Part shown: positions 7,855 to 16,506 of the stretch, in pieces
Layout of the letters: each line of letters begins with the position of its first letter
Position numbering within the stretch: position 1 is the first letter of the stretch
Assembly: GCF_003194605.1 (NCBI RefSeq)
Contig: NZ_QHKY01000004.1
Coordinates: 372,001 to 436,000 of the forward strand
Reading direction: 5' to 3'
Length of the DNA: 64,000 nt
Origin: Nocardioides gilvus
Lineage (GTDB): Bacteria; Actinomycetota; Actinomycetes; Propionibacteriales; Nocardioidaceae
Notes under the pieces: model-generated
Databases searched by the model: none
What the model was told of the DNA's origin: nothing
The model's input: the letters and a program-made list of their open reading frames with translations, nothing else
Made by a program: the position numbers and the translations under genes

Positions 7855-10683
7855 ATGACGTTGATGTGGCTACTCGCCGCTCTCGCGGCGGTGCCCGTCC
7901 TCGTGGTCCCGTTGACCAGCACCCTGGGCCGGCGAGCCGGGTGGCCGTTGGCGTTCGTCTTCCTGGCCCTGGCCGCCTCGATGATCCCGGCGGCACGAGT
8001 GGTCCTGGAGGGCGACGAGGTCACCCAGACCTACGCCTGGCTACCGGCGCTCGACGTCAACCTGGCCCTGCGCCTGGACGGTCTGGGCCTGGTCTTCGTG
8101 ATGATCGCCCTCGTCATCGGTGCAGCTGTCTTCCTCTACTCCGCGGAGTATCTGGACCGGAGTCGCCAACGCGGGTTCTACCTGTGGATGACCGCCTTCG
8201 CCTTCGGCATGGTCGGTCTCGTCCTGGCCGACGACCTGATCCTGCTCTTCGCCTGCTGGGAGATCACCTCCCTGGCCTCGTTCCTGTTGATCGCTCGGTC
8301 GGGTCCCGGCGGCGAGGCCGCCTCGACCCGCACCCTCTTCATGACCTTCGTCGGTGGGCTCACCCTGCTCATCGCGGTCGTGGTGATCATCGTCGTCACC
8401 GGCACGACGTCGCTGTCGCAGGCACTTGCCTCCGACGTGTGGGGCACCCAACCCGGGGTGACCGCGACGGTCGCGGTCCTGGTCGCCGTGGCCGGGTTCA
8501 CCAAGGCAGCGCAGTTCCCGTTCCACCCGTGGCTCCCCGACGCGATGGCTGCTGCCACCCCCGTCAGCGCCTACCTGCACGCCGCAGCGGTGGTCAAGGC
8601 CGGCATCTACCTGATGCTCCGCTTCTCGGAGGCGTTCTCCGACGTGCTGGTCTGGAACGTACTGCTGCTCAGCGTGGGGCTCTTCACCGCCGCGATGGCG
8701 GCACTCTTCGCGTTCCAGCAGCACGACCTCAAGCGACTGATGGCCTACTCGACCGTGAGTCAACTGGGCTTGATCACCGCCGCCATCGGTGTCGGCACCG
8801 AGAAGGCGCTCACCGCCGCGGTCATCCACACCATCGCGCACGCGCTCTTCAAGTCCGGGCTCTTCATGATGGTCGGCGTCATCGACCACTCCGCCGGGAC
8901 CAGGGACCTGCGTCGGCTCCCTCAGTTGCGTCGAGTGATGCCGTGGAGCTTCGCGACGGTCATCCTGGGTGCCGCCGCGATGGCGGGCATCCCGCCCCTG
9001 CTCGGCTTCGTGAGCAAGGAGTCGATCCTCGGCTCGATGCTTGAGGCCCCCGGGCCCGCGTGGGTGGGAGTGGTTGCGCTGGTCGCCGCCGGCACCGGCT
9101 CGATCCTGACCTTCGCCTACAGCGCCAAGCTCGTCCTCGGCGGCTTCGTCGACGGCGAGCGGGAGCTGGAGGACGCCCACGGCCCGAACGCACTGCTCTT
9201 CCTGCCCGCTGCGGCGCCGATCTGGGTGGGTGTGCCGCTCGGACTCGCCGTCGGTGTCCTCGACGTCCCGGTCGAGCGTGCGGTCCAGGCAATGGGCGCC
9301 TCCGCCTCGTACCCGCTGCACCTGTGGCACGGCCCGGTTCCCGAGCTCTTCGTGACTGCTGCCGCGATCGCGATCGGGGCCCTGCTCATGACTCGTCGCC
9401 GCGCCCTGTACCCCCTCGTGCAGCGCGACTTCCTGCCCGGCACCGGCGCCGATGCCCTCGAGCGCATCTTCGAGGCGGCTGCCGACCTCGGACGCACCAT
9501 CGCCCGTACGGTCGCCGCAGACCACCCCCGCCGCCACGTCGTCCCGCCCCTGATCGTCCTCACCCTCCTGCTGGGAGCGGGCAGCATCGCGATCCTGACG
9601 ACCGGCGACCTGCCGGCCACCCAGCCCGACCTCTGGCGTCCGGTCGACATCGGCCTGCTGCTGCTCATCGCCCTCGGAGTGCTCGGTACGTGCCTGGCCG
9701 ACTCCCGGATCGCCGCCACTGTCTCCCTCGGCGGCGTCGGCATCGCCATGACCGTGCAGTTGTTCGCCCTCGGCGCCCCTGACGTCGGCCTGACCCAACT
9801 CATGGTCGAAGTGCTCACGGTGCTGGTCATCATGCTGGTACTGCGCCAACTTCCCAGCCGCTTCGGGCCCACCCACCTGAGCCACAGAAGCGGACCCGTC
9901 ATCCTGGCCGTTGCCCTCGGGACGGCCGCAGGGCTCGCGACCTGGGTCCTGACAGGTCGTCGCGAGCGGTCCGGGCCGGCCGACTACTACGTCACCGAGG
10001 GCACCGAGGTCACCGGCGGGGACAACCTCGTCAACGTGATCCTGGTCGAGTTCCGGGCCCTCGACACCTTGGGTGAGTTGGCGGTTCTCGGCATGGCGGG
10101 CGTGGCCATCGTCGCGGTCCTCACCACCATCAGCTCACGCACGTACGACCCGCCCGATCGGGATCGCAGCGCTCCCCTGCGCCCGGTCGCGGGCCTGCGC
10201 GACCCGCAGGCCCGAGCCGCACTGCTGGATCCCCAGAGCAACCTGCGCGCACTGCAACTGTTGCTCCGGGTGGTGATACCCGGACTGCTCGTGCTCTCCG
10301 CGGTCATCTTCTGGCGCGGCCACAATGCTCCCGGCGGCGGGTTCATCGCCGCCCTCGTCGGGTCGGCCGCCGTCGCCCTCGTCCATCTCTCGAGGCCCGA
10401 GGACCGCGCTGTCGGGTCACCGCGGCTGCACATCGCCCTGATCGGCGGCGGCGTGCTGACCGCGCTGGTCACCGGCCTGCTCGGCTACACCGACTCGTCC
10501 TTCCTCCAGCCCCTGTACGGCTACGTCGCTGGCACGAAGCTGAGCTCGTCCCTGCTCTTCGACATCGGGGTCTACGCCGCTGTGCTCGGTCTGGTGATGG
10601 TGGCCTTCGACCGGCTCGGCTCCACGCCGCCACCGGCGACGGCCGAGGACACTCCCCACCGAGCCAAGGAGGAGGTCTCGTGA
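7855..10683 (+). CDS. mrpA: Na+/H+ antiporter subunit A fused to subunit B (MrpA-MrpB)
   Basis: The 942-residue polytopic membrane protein starts at the ATG at 7855, behind an AAAAAGGG ribosome binding site. The N-terminal two thirds are the NuoL-like antiporter core (CWEITSLASFLLI with the key Glu, FPFHPWLPDAMAAATPVSAYLHAA). A DUF4040 segment follows (DVGLTQLMVEVLTVLV). The last 130 residues are an MrpB domain with GHNAPGGGFIAAL. This explains why no separate mrpB exists. Mrp complexes exchange cytoplasmic Na+ for H+ and support salt and pH tolerance. Confidence 0.95.
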   Translation: MTLMWLLAALAAVPVLVVPLTSTLGRRAGWPLAFVFLALAASMIPAARVVLEGDEVTQTYAWLPALDVNLALRLDGLGLVFVMIALVIGAAVFLYSAEYLDRSRQRGFYLWMTAFAFGMVGLVLADDLILLFACWEITSLASFLLIARSGPGGEAASTRTLFMTFVGGLTLLIAVVVIIVVTGTTSLSQALASDVWGTQPGVTATVAVLVAVAGFTKAAQFPFHPWLPDAMAAATPVSAYLHAAAVVKAGIYLMLRFSEAFSDVLVWNVLLLSVGLFTAAMAALFAFQQHDLKRLMAYSTVSQLGLITAAIGVGTEKALTAAVIHTIAHALFKSGLFMMVGVIDHSAGTRDLRRLPQLRRVMPWSFATVILGAAAMAGIPPLLGFVSKESILGSMLEAPGPAWVGVVALVAAGTGSILTFAYSAKLVLGGFVDGERELEDAHGPNALLFLPAAAPIWVGVPLGLAVGVLDVPVERAVQAMGASASYPLHLWHGPVPELFVTAAAIAIGALLMTRRRALYPLVQRDFLPGTGADALERIFEAAADLGRTIARTVAADHPRRHVVPPLIVLTLLLGAGSIAILTTGDLPATQPDLWRPVDIGLLLLIALGVLGTCLADSRIAATVSLGGVGIAMTVQLFALGAPDVGLTQLMVEVLTVLVIMLVLRQLPSRFGPTHLSHRSGPVILAVALGTAAGLATWVLTGRRERSGPADYYVTEGTEVTGGDNLVNVILVEFRALDTLGELAVLGMAGVAIVAVLTTISSRTYDPPDRDRSAPLRPVAGLRDPQARAALLDPQSNLRALQLLLRVVIPGLLVLSAVIFWRGHNAPGGGFIAALVGSAAVALVHLSRPEDRAVGSPRLHIALIGGGVLTALVTGLLGYTDSSFLQPLYGYVAGTKLSSSLLFDIGVYAAVLGLVMVAFDRLGSTPPPATAEDTPHRAKEEVS

Positions 10684-11015
10684 CCGTCCTGCCGATCACT
10701 GCAGGGATCCTGGTCGCCGGCGGCGTCTACCTGCTCTGCCACCCGAGTCTGGTCCGCATCGTCTTCGGGATCACCCTGCTCTCGCACGGAGCCAACGTGG
10801 TGCTCCTCTCCGCCGGTGTCTCCGCCTGGCGCGGCGAGCCCCTGACGGGCGCGGGGAGCCCGCGTGAGGCCGGCGATCCACTGCCGATGGCCTTCGTCCT
10901 CACCGCGATCGTGATCACGCTCGCGGTCACGGTCTTCATGCTGGCGCTGGCCCGGGTGGGCCGCGACGACGACACCCGGCACCTTCCGGACACCGGAGAG
11001 GACCACCGCGCATGA
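10680..11015 (+). CDS. mrpC: Na+/H+ antiporter subunit C (NuoK-like)
   Basis: The 111-residue product has three membrane segments and the NuoK-type signature FGITLLSHGANVVLL. It starts with GTG overlapping the mrpA stop as GTGA. MrpC pairs with MrpA and MrpD in the membrane arm. The length is typical for the family. Confidence 0.95.
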   Translation: MTVLPITAGILVAGGVYLLCHPSLVRIVFGITLLSHGANVVLLSAGVSAWRGEPLTGAGSPREAGDPLPMAFVLTAIVITLAVTVFMLALARVGRDDDTRHLPDTGEDHRA

Positions 11016-12520
11016 CCGGTCAACTCCTGCCGCTGATGGTGGTGGTGCCGCTCCTGGGCGCCGCCCTGGGCGCGCTCGTCCCCGGCACAGTGGCCCGCAT
11101 TCTGCTCCTGCTGGGGCCGATGCTCACGACGACCGGCGGGATCGCCCTGCTCGTCACGCACCGCGACACCCCCGTGCTGGCCCACAACGTGGGTGGCTTC
11201 GTCCCCGGCATCGCCATCCCATTCGTCTCGGACATGCTCAGCGCCGTGATGCTGACCGTCACCGGCCTGGCCACCCTCGCCTGCGTCCTCTTCGCGCTGA
11301 GCGTCGGAGAGGCCCGGCTGCGGTTCTTCCCGAGCCTGGTGCTGATGCTGTCGGCGGGGGTCAACGGAGCCCTGCTGACCGGCGACCTGTTCAACCTCTT
11401 CGTCTTCATCGAGGTGATGCTGCTCCCCTCGTACGCCCTGATCGCGATGACCGGGTCCTGGCGACGCCTCGGGATCGGTCGACTCTTCGTGGTGGTCAAC
11501 CTGGTCACCTCGACGATCCTGCTGATCGGCGTCGGACTGGTGTACGGAGTCGCCGGGTCGGTGAACATCGCCGTCCTCACCGAGGCGGACGCCGACGACC
11601 CGCGCTTCCAGCTGGCGGTGGCGATGGTCCTGCTGGCGCTCGTGATCAAGGCTGGCGTGGTGCCCGTGCACGGCTGGCTTCCTCGGGCCTACCCGGCCAC
11701 CTCGGCCGCGGTGATGGCGCTCTTCTCAGCCCTGCACACCAAGGTCGCCATCTATGCGATCTTCCGGATCCACCAGAGCGTTCTCGACGGCGCGACCGCG
11801 TGGATGACGGTGCTCCTGGTCCTCTTCACGGTGACGATGCTGGTGGGGGCGTACGGCTCCCTCGGCGAGCGGATGATCCGCCGCAGCCTCGCCTGGCAGA
11901 TGGTGGCCGGTGTCGGCTACATCCTGGTCGGGGTCGGGATCGGCACCCAGCTCGGTCTCGCGGCCGGGCTCTTCTACATGGTCCACCACATTCTGGTGAT
12001 GGGGTCGCTGCTGCTGTGCGCCGGCGCCATCGAGCACGTCTACCGCACCCAGCAGTTCGTGGGACTATCCGGACTGATGCGCCGAGAGCCACTGCTGGCG
12101 GTGATGATGGCGCTCGGGATGCTCTCCCTGGTCGGGTTCCCGCCCTCCTCCGGATTCTTCGGCAAGGTGGGGATCGCCCGGGCTGCTGCCGAGCTCGACG
12201 GGTTCCACATCTGGTTGGTCTTCGGCGCCGTGCTGCTCGCCAGCATCGGCACACTCGTGGCGATGTCACGGTTGTGGACCGAGGTCTTCTGGGGTCCCCC
12301 ACTGGAGGAGATGCCGTCCCGGGGCAAGGGACGCACTGACGCGCTCGTCGTCGCCGACGACGCCCGGATCCGGTTGCGGACCCTGGCGCCCGCCGGTCTG
12401 CTGCTGGCCACCTCGTTGGCGATCTTCTTGGTCCCGGGACCGCTGTGGGAGTGGTGCCTGCAGGCCGCTGAAGGGCTGCAGGACCTCGCTCCCTATGTGG
12501 AGGCGGTGACCGGGAAGTGA
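11012..12520 (+). CDS. mrpD: Na+/H+ antiporter subunit D
   Basis: The 502-residue protein is a second NuoL/M/N-like antiporter subunit, with FNLFVFIEVMLLPSYALIAMTGSW early and VPVHGWLPRAYPATSAAVMALFSALHTKVAIYAIFR in the conserved core. It overlaps mrpC by four bases (ATGA). Both MrpA and MrpD carry proton channels in characterised complexes. Confidence 0.95.
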   Translation: MTGQLLPLMVVVPLLGAALGALVPGTVARILLLLGPMLTTTGGIALLVTHRDTPVLAHNVGGFVPGIAIPFVSDMLSAVMLTVTGLATLACVLFALSVGEARLRFFPSLVLMLSAGVNGALLTGDLFNLFVFIEVMLLPSYALIAMTGSWRRLGIGRLFVVVNLVTSTILLIGVGLVYGVAGSVNIAVLTEADADDPRFQLAVAMVLLALVIKAGVVPVHGWLPRAYPATSAAVMALFSALHTKVAIYAIFRIHQSVLDGATAWMTVLLVLFTVTMLVGAYGSLGERMIRRSLAWQMVAGVGYILVGVGIGTQLGLAAGLFYMVHHILVMGSLLLCAGAIEHVYRTQQFVGLSGLMRREPLLAVMMALGMLSLVGFPPSSGFFGKVGIARAAAELDGFHIWLVFGAVLLASIGTLVAMSRLWTEVFWGPPLEEMPSRGKGRTDALVVADDARIRLRTLAPAGLLLATSLAIFLVPGPLWEWCLQAAEGLQDLAPYVEAVTGK

Positions 12521-12864
12521 CCCTGCTGCGACTCACGTTCATCTACGGGCCCTGGCTGGTCTGGCAACTGCTTCTGTCGACCCTGCGCCTGGCCGTCGAC
12601 GTGTGCAGGCCCGTCTCCACCCAGCGCCCCAGGATCGTCAAACTCTCGCTGGGCGACCTCACGGACCTGGAGGTCAGTCTCTTGACCAGTTCGATCACGA
12701 TCACGCCCGGCACTCTCGTCCTCGGGGTCTCCCCGCAGGACGGCGATGAACCCCGCGCGGCCTTCGTTCAGGCGCTCTTCGGAGACGACGAGGCAGAGGT
12801 CATCGGTGAGCTGGAGGGTATGCGGGACATGCTGCGGTCGTCGACCAGAGGAGGTAGACCATGA
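12517..12864 (+). CDS. mrpE: Na+/H+ antiporter subunit E
   Basis: The 115-residue product has the MrpE arrangement: one hydrophobic N-terminal segment (FIYGPWLVWQLLLSTL) then a soluble part with TSSITITPGTLVLGV. It is shorter at the N terminus than the Bacillus protein. It starts with GTG overlapping the mrpD stop (GTGA). Confidence 0.92.
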   Translation: MTLLRLTFIYGPWLVWQLLLSTLRLAVDVCRPVSTQRPRIVKLSLGDLTDLEVSLLTSSITITPGTLVLGVSPQDGDEPRAAFVQALFGDDEAEVIGELEGMRDMLRSSTRGGRP

Positions 12865-13121
12865 CCTGGCTGATCGTCGCCGCCATCGCGGTGGTCATCC
12901 TTTCCTCCGCGCTGGGGACCGTGCAGATCGCCCGAGGACCTGACGACGCGACCCGCGCCGTGGTCGGCGATCTCCTCTTCTTCTGCGCCACCGCGGTGTT
13001 CATCCTCATCGGCGTACTGAGCTCCACCGCAGTGCTCTACGACGTGGTACTCCTGGCAACCCTGTGCGGGATCCTCGCCACAGCAGCCCTCGCCCGGATG
13101 CTCACGCGGGGGGACCGATGA
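12861..13121 (+). CDS. mrpF: Na+/H+ antiporter subunit F
   Basis: The 86-residue protein has three membrane segments and the family motif IARGPDDATRAVVGDLL with its conserved Asp. It overlaps mrpE (ATGA). The length is normal. Confidence 0.95.
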   Translation: MTWLIVAAIAVVILSSALGTVQIARGPDDATRAVVGDLLFFCATAVFILIGVLSSTAVLYDVVLLATLCGILATAALARMLTRGDR

Positions 13122-13498
13122 GCGCCGCTGAGGTGGGTGGGGTCGTGGCTGGGCTGCTCATGCTGCTCGGGTCGCTCTTCTTCGCCATCACCGCGATCGG
13201 CATGCTCCGGGCGGGCGATGCCATCAGCCGGGTCAACAACCTCAGCCCTGCCACCGGAGTGGGCCTGCCCTTGATCATTCTCGGCGCAGTCGTCCACGAC
13301 CTCACCGCTGGCGACCTCACCGCCCTGGACGGGGTCAAGGCCGCGCTCTCCATCGGCGCTGCCCTGATCGTCTCGTCAGTCGCGAGCAACATGCTGGGCC
13401 GGGCGGCGTATCGCAGCCAGACGCAACTCGACCCCCGCACCGTGGGCAACGCCCTCGAGCCTTTCGAGGAGCTGGAGCAGCCCAAGCACGACGAGTAA
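13118..13498 (+). CDS. mrpG: Na+/H+ antiporter subunit G
   Basis: The product is 126 residues from the ATG at 13118, which overlaps the mrpF stop (ATGA); the frame is open further upstream but that would run deep into mrpF. GLLMLLGSLFFAITAIGMLRAGDAISRV is the MrpG signature. It ends the operon, and a hairpin lies about 50 bases downstream. Confidence 0.95.
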   Translation: MSAAEVGGVVAGLLMLLGSLFFAITAIGMLRAGDAISRVNNLSPATGVGLPLIILGAVVHDLTAGDLTALDGVKAALSIGAALIVSSVASNMLGRAAYRSQTQLDPRTVGNALEPFEELEQPKHDE

Positions 13499-13548
13499 CT
13501 GTGATGGAGGAAGACAGCGGCCCGGTCTGGGCACGGTCTCCACGGATG

Positions 13549-13565
13549 GCCCGCGATTCGCGGGC
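13549..13565. terminator. Hairpin between mrpG and the convergent DUF222/HNH gene
   Basis: GCCCGCG-ATT-CGCGGGC is a perfect 7-base stem with a 3-base loop in the convergent gap. It has no clear T-tract but is well placed to end transcription from both sides. Confidence 0.6.
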
Positions 13566-13569
13566 ACTC

Positions 13570-14877
13570 CTACCGTCTGCGGTGGAACCTGAGGTCTCCG
13601 TTGGTCAGACGGGTCATGTCGTAGCCGGGGTCGTGGGCCCGGTGGTGGTGCTTGGAGCACAGCAACGCTGAGTTTTCGAGATCTGTCACCCCGCCCTGGG
13701 ACCAGGGCACGAGATGATGCGCCTCGGACCAGGTGCCGGGGATGTCACAGCCCTCGCTCCGGCAGGTCTTGTCGCGCAGCAACAGGGCGCGGCGTTGGGC
13801 CTTGGTGAACAGCCGCTGACCGCGACCAAGATCCAAGACCTCGGAGTCGCCACCGAGGACGGCCGGGATGATCCGGGCCGTGCACGCCAAGCGTCGGGCT
13901 TGGGCGGCGGTGAGGGTGTCGAACCCGTCGCCCGGGGTACCGTTGTCGATGGTCGCGACCCCAAGGTCCCTCTTCAGGTCCGCGAAGGAGATCGTCACGG
14001 TCACGTTGGTGGCGTCGCCGCCGTGGATCGGGAGCCGCGACGGATCGAAGGCCTCCAGCAGCTGGCTGAAGGCTTCGGCGAGCTGCTTGGGGCGACCGAG
14101 CATCGCGAGCGGCCCACCGAACGCCGGCTTCTCGGCCTCACTCTGACCGGACTCATCAGTCTTGGATCGGACAGCGCCGTCTGACAGCCGAGGGTTGGTG
14201 AACGCATGCAGATAGGTCGCCAACCTCGCGGCAGTGGCGTCGGGGACGATGCCGCTGATCCGGGTCGTCCCGTCGCCCAGGGCTCGCATCTTCAACCGCT
14301 GCTTCTCCGCTGCGTACTGCTCCGCATCCGCCAGCTTGCGGGCCTCTTCCTCCTCGAACCGCTCCGGATCAATCACCTCCAGGATCCGGCGACCCAGCCG
14401 CGCCAACTCGGTCGGGTCGTGATTGGCGGCCAGCCCGACCAGATGGGCCTCGGCCTTCGCGATCACCTCCACCCCGACACGCGTGGGGAGCTCCTCCAAC
14501 GCCGTGACGATCACCTTGGCCTGGGCGACGTTGACTCGACCTTCCCGCACCGCAGTTGCCAACACTGGACGGTCCCGATCCAACGCCTGCGCCAACGAGA
14601 GATCAGCGGCAGCATCACTACGCCGCAGCCGCGTGTGGTGCGACAACCACGCACCCGCCGACCGGAACCCCTCCGCATCCGCCACGTCATCGGCAGCCGA
14701 CAGGACCCGCAACCGCAACTCCACAAGCCGCGTCTCAACCTCAACCAGGGACCGCAACGCGCACGCCTTGTCGTCAAGGGTCATGAACGTCGGGTTCACG
14801 TCCGCCACCGACTTCAACGACGACTGGATCGAAGCAACAACCCGGTTGACCGGATGCAGAGCAATTTCCGGATGCAC
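13570..14877 (-). CDS. DUF222 / 13E12-repeat-type HNH endonuclease
   Basis: The product is 435 residues. The first about 300 are DUF222 (helical, with WLSHHTRLRRSDAAADLSLAQAL) and the C terminus is an HNH domain: CRSEGCDIPGTWSEAHHLVPWSQGG, then ENSALLCSKHHHRAH. I place the start at the GTG at 14877 because GGGAGGT lies 6 bases upstream; a longer frame to 14913 lacks such a site. The family is abundant in actinobacteria, and several M. tuberculosis 13E12 members are LexA-regulated. A consensus LexA box lies in the promoter here. The cellular target of the nuclease is not known. Confidence 0.9.
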   Translation of the reverse strand: MHPEIALHPVNRVVASIQSSLKSVADVNPTFMTLDDKACALRSLVEVETRLVELRLRVLSAADDVADAEGFRSAGAWLSHHTRLRRSDAAADLSLAQALDRDRPVLATAVREGRVNVAQAKVIVTALEELPTRVGVEVIAKAEAHLVGLAANHDPTELARLGRRILEVIDPERFEEEEARKLADAEQYAAEKQRLKMRALGDGTTRISGIVPDATAARLATYLHAFTNPRLSDGAVRSKTDESGQSEAEKPAFGGPLAMLGRPKQLAEAFSQLLEAFDPSRLPIHGGDATNVTVTISFADLKRDLGVATIDNGTPGDGFDTLTAAQARRLACTARIIPAVLGGDSEVLDLGRGQRLFTKAQRRALLLRDKTCRSEGCDIPGTWSEAHHLVPWSQGGVTDLENSALLCSKHHHRAHDPGYDMTRLTNGDLRFHRRR

Positions 14878-15060
14878 GAGCGGACCTCCCCCCAACAACA
14901 ACAACGACGACACACCACGTACACACGCGGCATCTACAAGTCGTCGCTCCTGGAGGCCCGGCAGAGCCGGACAATCACATCACCCTCGCAACTGGCCCCA
15001 CCGTCTCCGAATCCAACCCCCGAAAGTGCTGGTCGATGTCCTGAGCAGGAACCTGAGAAG

Positions 15061-15090
15061 AACTTAGCGAACACACGTTCGAACGTGCAA
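15061..15090 (-). promoter_or_regulatory. Sigma70-type promoter of the DUF222/HNH gene
   Basis: On the minus strand TTGCAC (15090-15085) and TAAGTT (15066-15061) are separated by 18 bases, giving -35 and -10 elements. Transcription would start near 15054, leaving a leader of about 175 bases. The LexA box fills the spacer, the classic repression position. Confidence 0.65.
15068..15081. promoter_or_regulatory. LexA (SOS) box
   Basis: CGAACACACGTTCG matches the Gram-positive/mycobacterial SOS consensus CGAAC-N4-GTTCG exactly, including the RNRY spacer of the Bacillus form. It sits between the -35 and -10 of the DUF222/HNH promoter. It also overlaps the 14-base perfect palindrome CACGTTCGAACGTG at 15074-15087. 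Confidence 0.8.
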
Positions 15091-15138
15091 GTGGCAAATG
15101 CAGCCTGTGGACGGAGAGAATCAGAAGAGCGTCGAACT

Positions 15139-15268
15139 GTGAGCCCTGCACGCCCCCGCAGGCTCACAGGTCCGCGATCGCGGCTCAGCAGTCGCTGCTG
15201 CAACCGTCTGAGCAGGCTGGCTCCGACTCCAAGGCCTCGGCCCCGGGTTCGGGTTCGGGTTCGGGTTC
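15139..15268. repeat. Cluster of palindromes and a GGGTTC hexamer array
   Basis: In 130 bases there is a near-perfect hairpin (15139-15167, GTGAGCC...GGCTCAC), the 12-base palindrome CCGCGATCGCGG (15172-15183), CAGCAG-TCG-CTGCTG (15187-15201), and four tandem GGGTTC hexamers (15245-15268). No gene covers it. Confidence 0.6.
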
Positions 15269-15354
15269 CGACGTGCATCGTCATGTGGCGATGACAACTC
15301 CGGCGGGCCAAGCGCCTCTGTCCGGAGGTACGACGATGGGCGTAGCGTTGCGCC

Positions 15355-15591
15355 ATGCCCAAGAAGTCATGGTCAGAACTTTCCAACCCGGCCCGTGCCG
15401 CCATCGCAGCGGTCTCCACCGTCGAGATCCTCGTGACGCTGGCTGCGTGGCGGGACCTGAAGCGCAGGCCTGGGTCCGCACTGCGCGGCCCGAAGCCCTT
15501 CTGGGCACTGGTGAGCCTGGTGCAGCCAGTCGGACCCCTGGCCTACTTCGCCTTCGCGCGGCGATCGGCCACCCAACCCGACCACACCTGA
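15355..15591 (+). CDS. Small membrane protein, PLDc_N-like
   Basis: The 78-residue product has two hydrophobic segments and resembles the phospholipase D N-terminal-like domain found alone in actinobacteria (WRDLKRRP, then GPKPFWALVSLVQPVGPLAYF). Its function is unknown. No ribosome binding site stands out before the ATG. Confidence 0.7.
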   Translation: MPKKSWSELSNPARAAIAAVSTVEILVTLAAWRDLKRRPGSALRGPKPFWALVSLVQPVGPLAYFAFARRSATQPDHT

Positions 15592-15746
15592 CCACCCGTA
15601 CTGGCGAGACTCTGGCCAACCGCGATCCAGTCGCTGCCTCCCTGGGGCACACGGGCCCGCATCACCTCGGGAAGGTGGACTGTCTACCTCTGTCGCTGCC
15701 CCGATGGCAGGTCTAGTGTGGAAACGAGTTGAGGTGGGAGGCCGTG

Positions 15747-16406
15747 ATGAGTCGCCGCGTTGGGTGGATCGTGGCCGTCATGGCCGTGCTGGTGGTGGGC
15801 ATGACCATCGCACTGGCCGCGGTCGTCGCCCACGATGACCCCTCCCCCGGTCCCGGAGACCACATGGGTGGCATGGGTGGCATACGCACCGACAGCGAGT
15901 ACGCCTACCTGACCGAGATGGTCGCCCATCACGAGGAGGCCGTCGAGGCTGCGGGGCAACTCCAGCGCTCCTCCCGCGCGGAGATGCGAGACTTCGGCGA
16001 GGATGTCGTCGCCACCCAGTCAGAGCAGATCGACCAGATGCAGGAGTGGTTGGCCGAGTGGTATCCGGATCGCACCGGTGCGGTTGATCACCAGCCAATG
16101 ATGCGGGACCTCACCCGACTGGCCGGTGACCGGATGGACCAGGTCTTCCTGGAGGACATGATCTCGCACCACATGGGTGCGGTGATGATGTCGCAACAGT
16201 TGTTGTCGCGTGGTCTCGCCGACCATGACGAGGTCGAGGCGCTGGCCGAGAGCATCCGCGACGAGCAGCACGCCGAGATCTTCCAGATGCAGCAATGGCT
16301 CAAGGAGTGGTTCAACGTCGACCGGCAGCACGGCCCGCCCAGGGGCGGCGGCATGGGCATGCCCGGCAACGGCATGCCTCACCTGGCTGAGCCGCGGATG
16401 AGATGA
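15747..16406 (+). CDS. DUF305 domain protein (ferritin-like, membrane anchored)
   Basis: The product is 219 residues from the ATG at 15747, which follows GGGAG; an upstream TTG is less likely. An N-terminal membrane segment (VGWIVAVMAVLVVGMTIALA) places the rest outside the cell. DUF305 is a helical duplication: MVAHHEEAVEAA in the first half and MISHHMGAVMMSQ in the second, with His/Met-rich helices. Members often sit near copper genes and may bind metal. The C terminus is Gly/Met-rich (GGGMGMPGNGMP), also compatible with metal binding. No metal transporter is adjacent here. Confidence 0.85.
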   Translation: MSRRVGWIVAVMAVLVVGMTIALAAVVAHDDPSPGPGDHMGGMGGIRTDSEYAYLTEMVAHHEEAVEAAGQLQRSSRAEMRDFGEDVVATQSEQIDQMQEWLAEWYPDRTGAVDHQPMMRDLTRLAGDRMDQVFLEDMISHHMGAVMMSQQLLSRGLADHDEVEALAESIRDEQHAEIFQMQQWLKEWFNVDRQHGPPRGGGMGMPGNGMPHLAEPRMR

Positions 16407-16506
16407 ACGTGCGGTCTCGTCGCCGATGTAACGCTTGAGGCACCTCGTGACAGGTAGTGGGTGTCCGCTCTTTCTTGCGGATTGTCAGAAACCCTGAGGA
16501 GCCCCC

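Larger units (their letters stand above)
14878..15354. other. Long non-coding gap between the DUF222/HNH and PLDc_N-like genes
   Basis: This 477-base stretch has no convincing gene on either strand. Its left half is the leader of the DUF222/HNH transcript, with a CAA/GTT-rich tract at 14893-14905. The middle holds the SOS-type promoter (15061-15090). The right part holds clustered palindromes and a GGGTTC hexamer array. Confidence 0.7.

Noticed and set aside
8041..9885. A 614-codon open frame antisense to mrpA
   Set aside because: Its highly hydrophilic, Gln/Asp/Gly-rich translation mirrors membrane-protein codons; no motif or ribosome binding site was seen.
15245..15268. GGGTTC array as a CRISPR or telomere-like element
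   Set aside because: Only four hexamers without spacers; too short for either, so it is listed simply as a repeat.
16407..16506. An ECF-type promoter (GTAAC...CGTG) before the Lys-rich protein gene
   Set aside because: The spacing between the two elements (13 bases) does not fit known ECF promoters, so a link to the nearby sigma factor is not supported.
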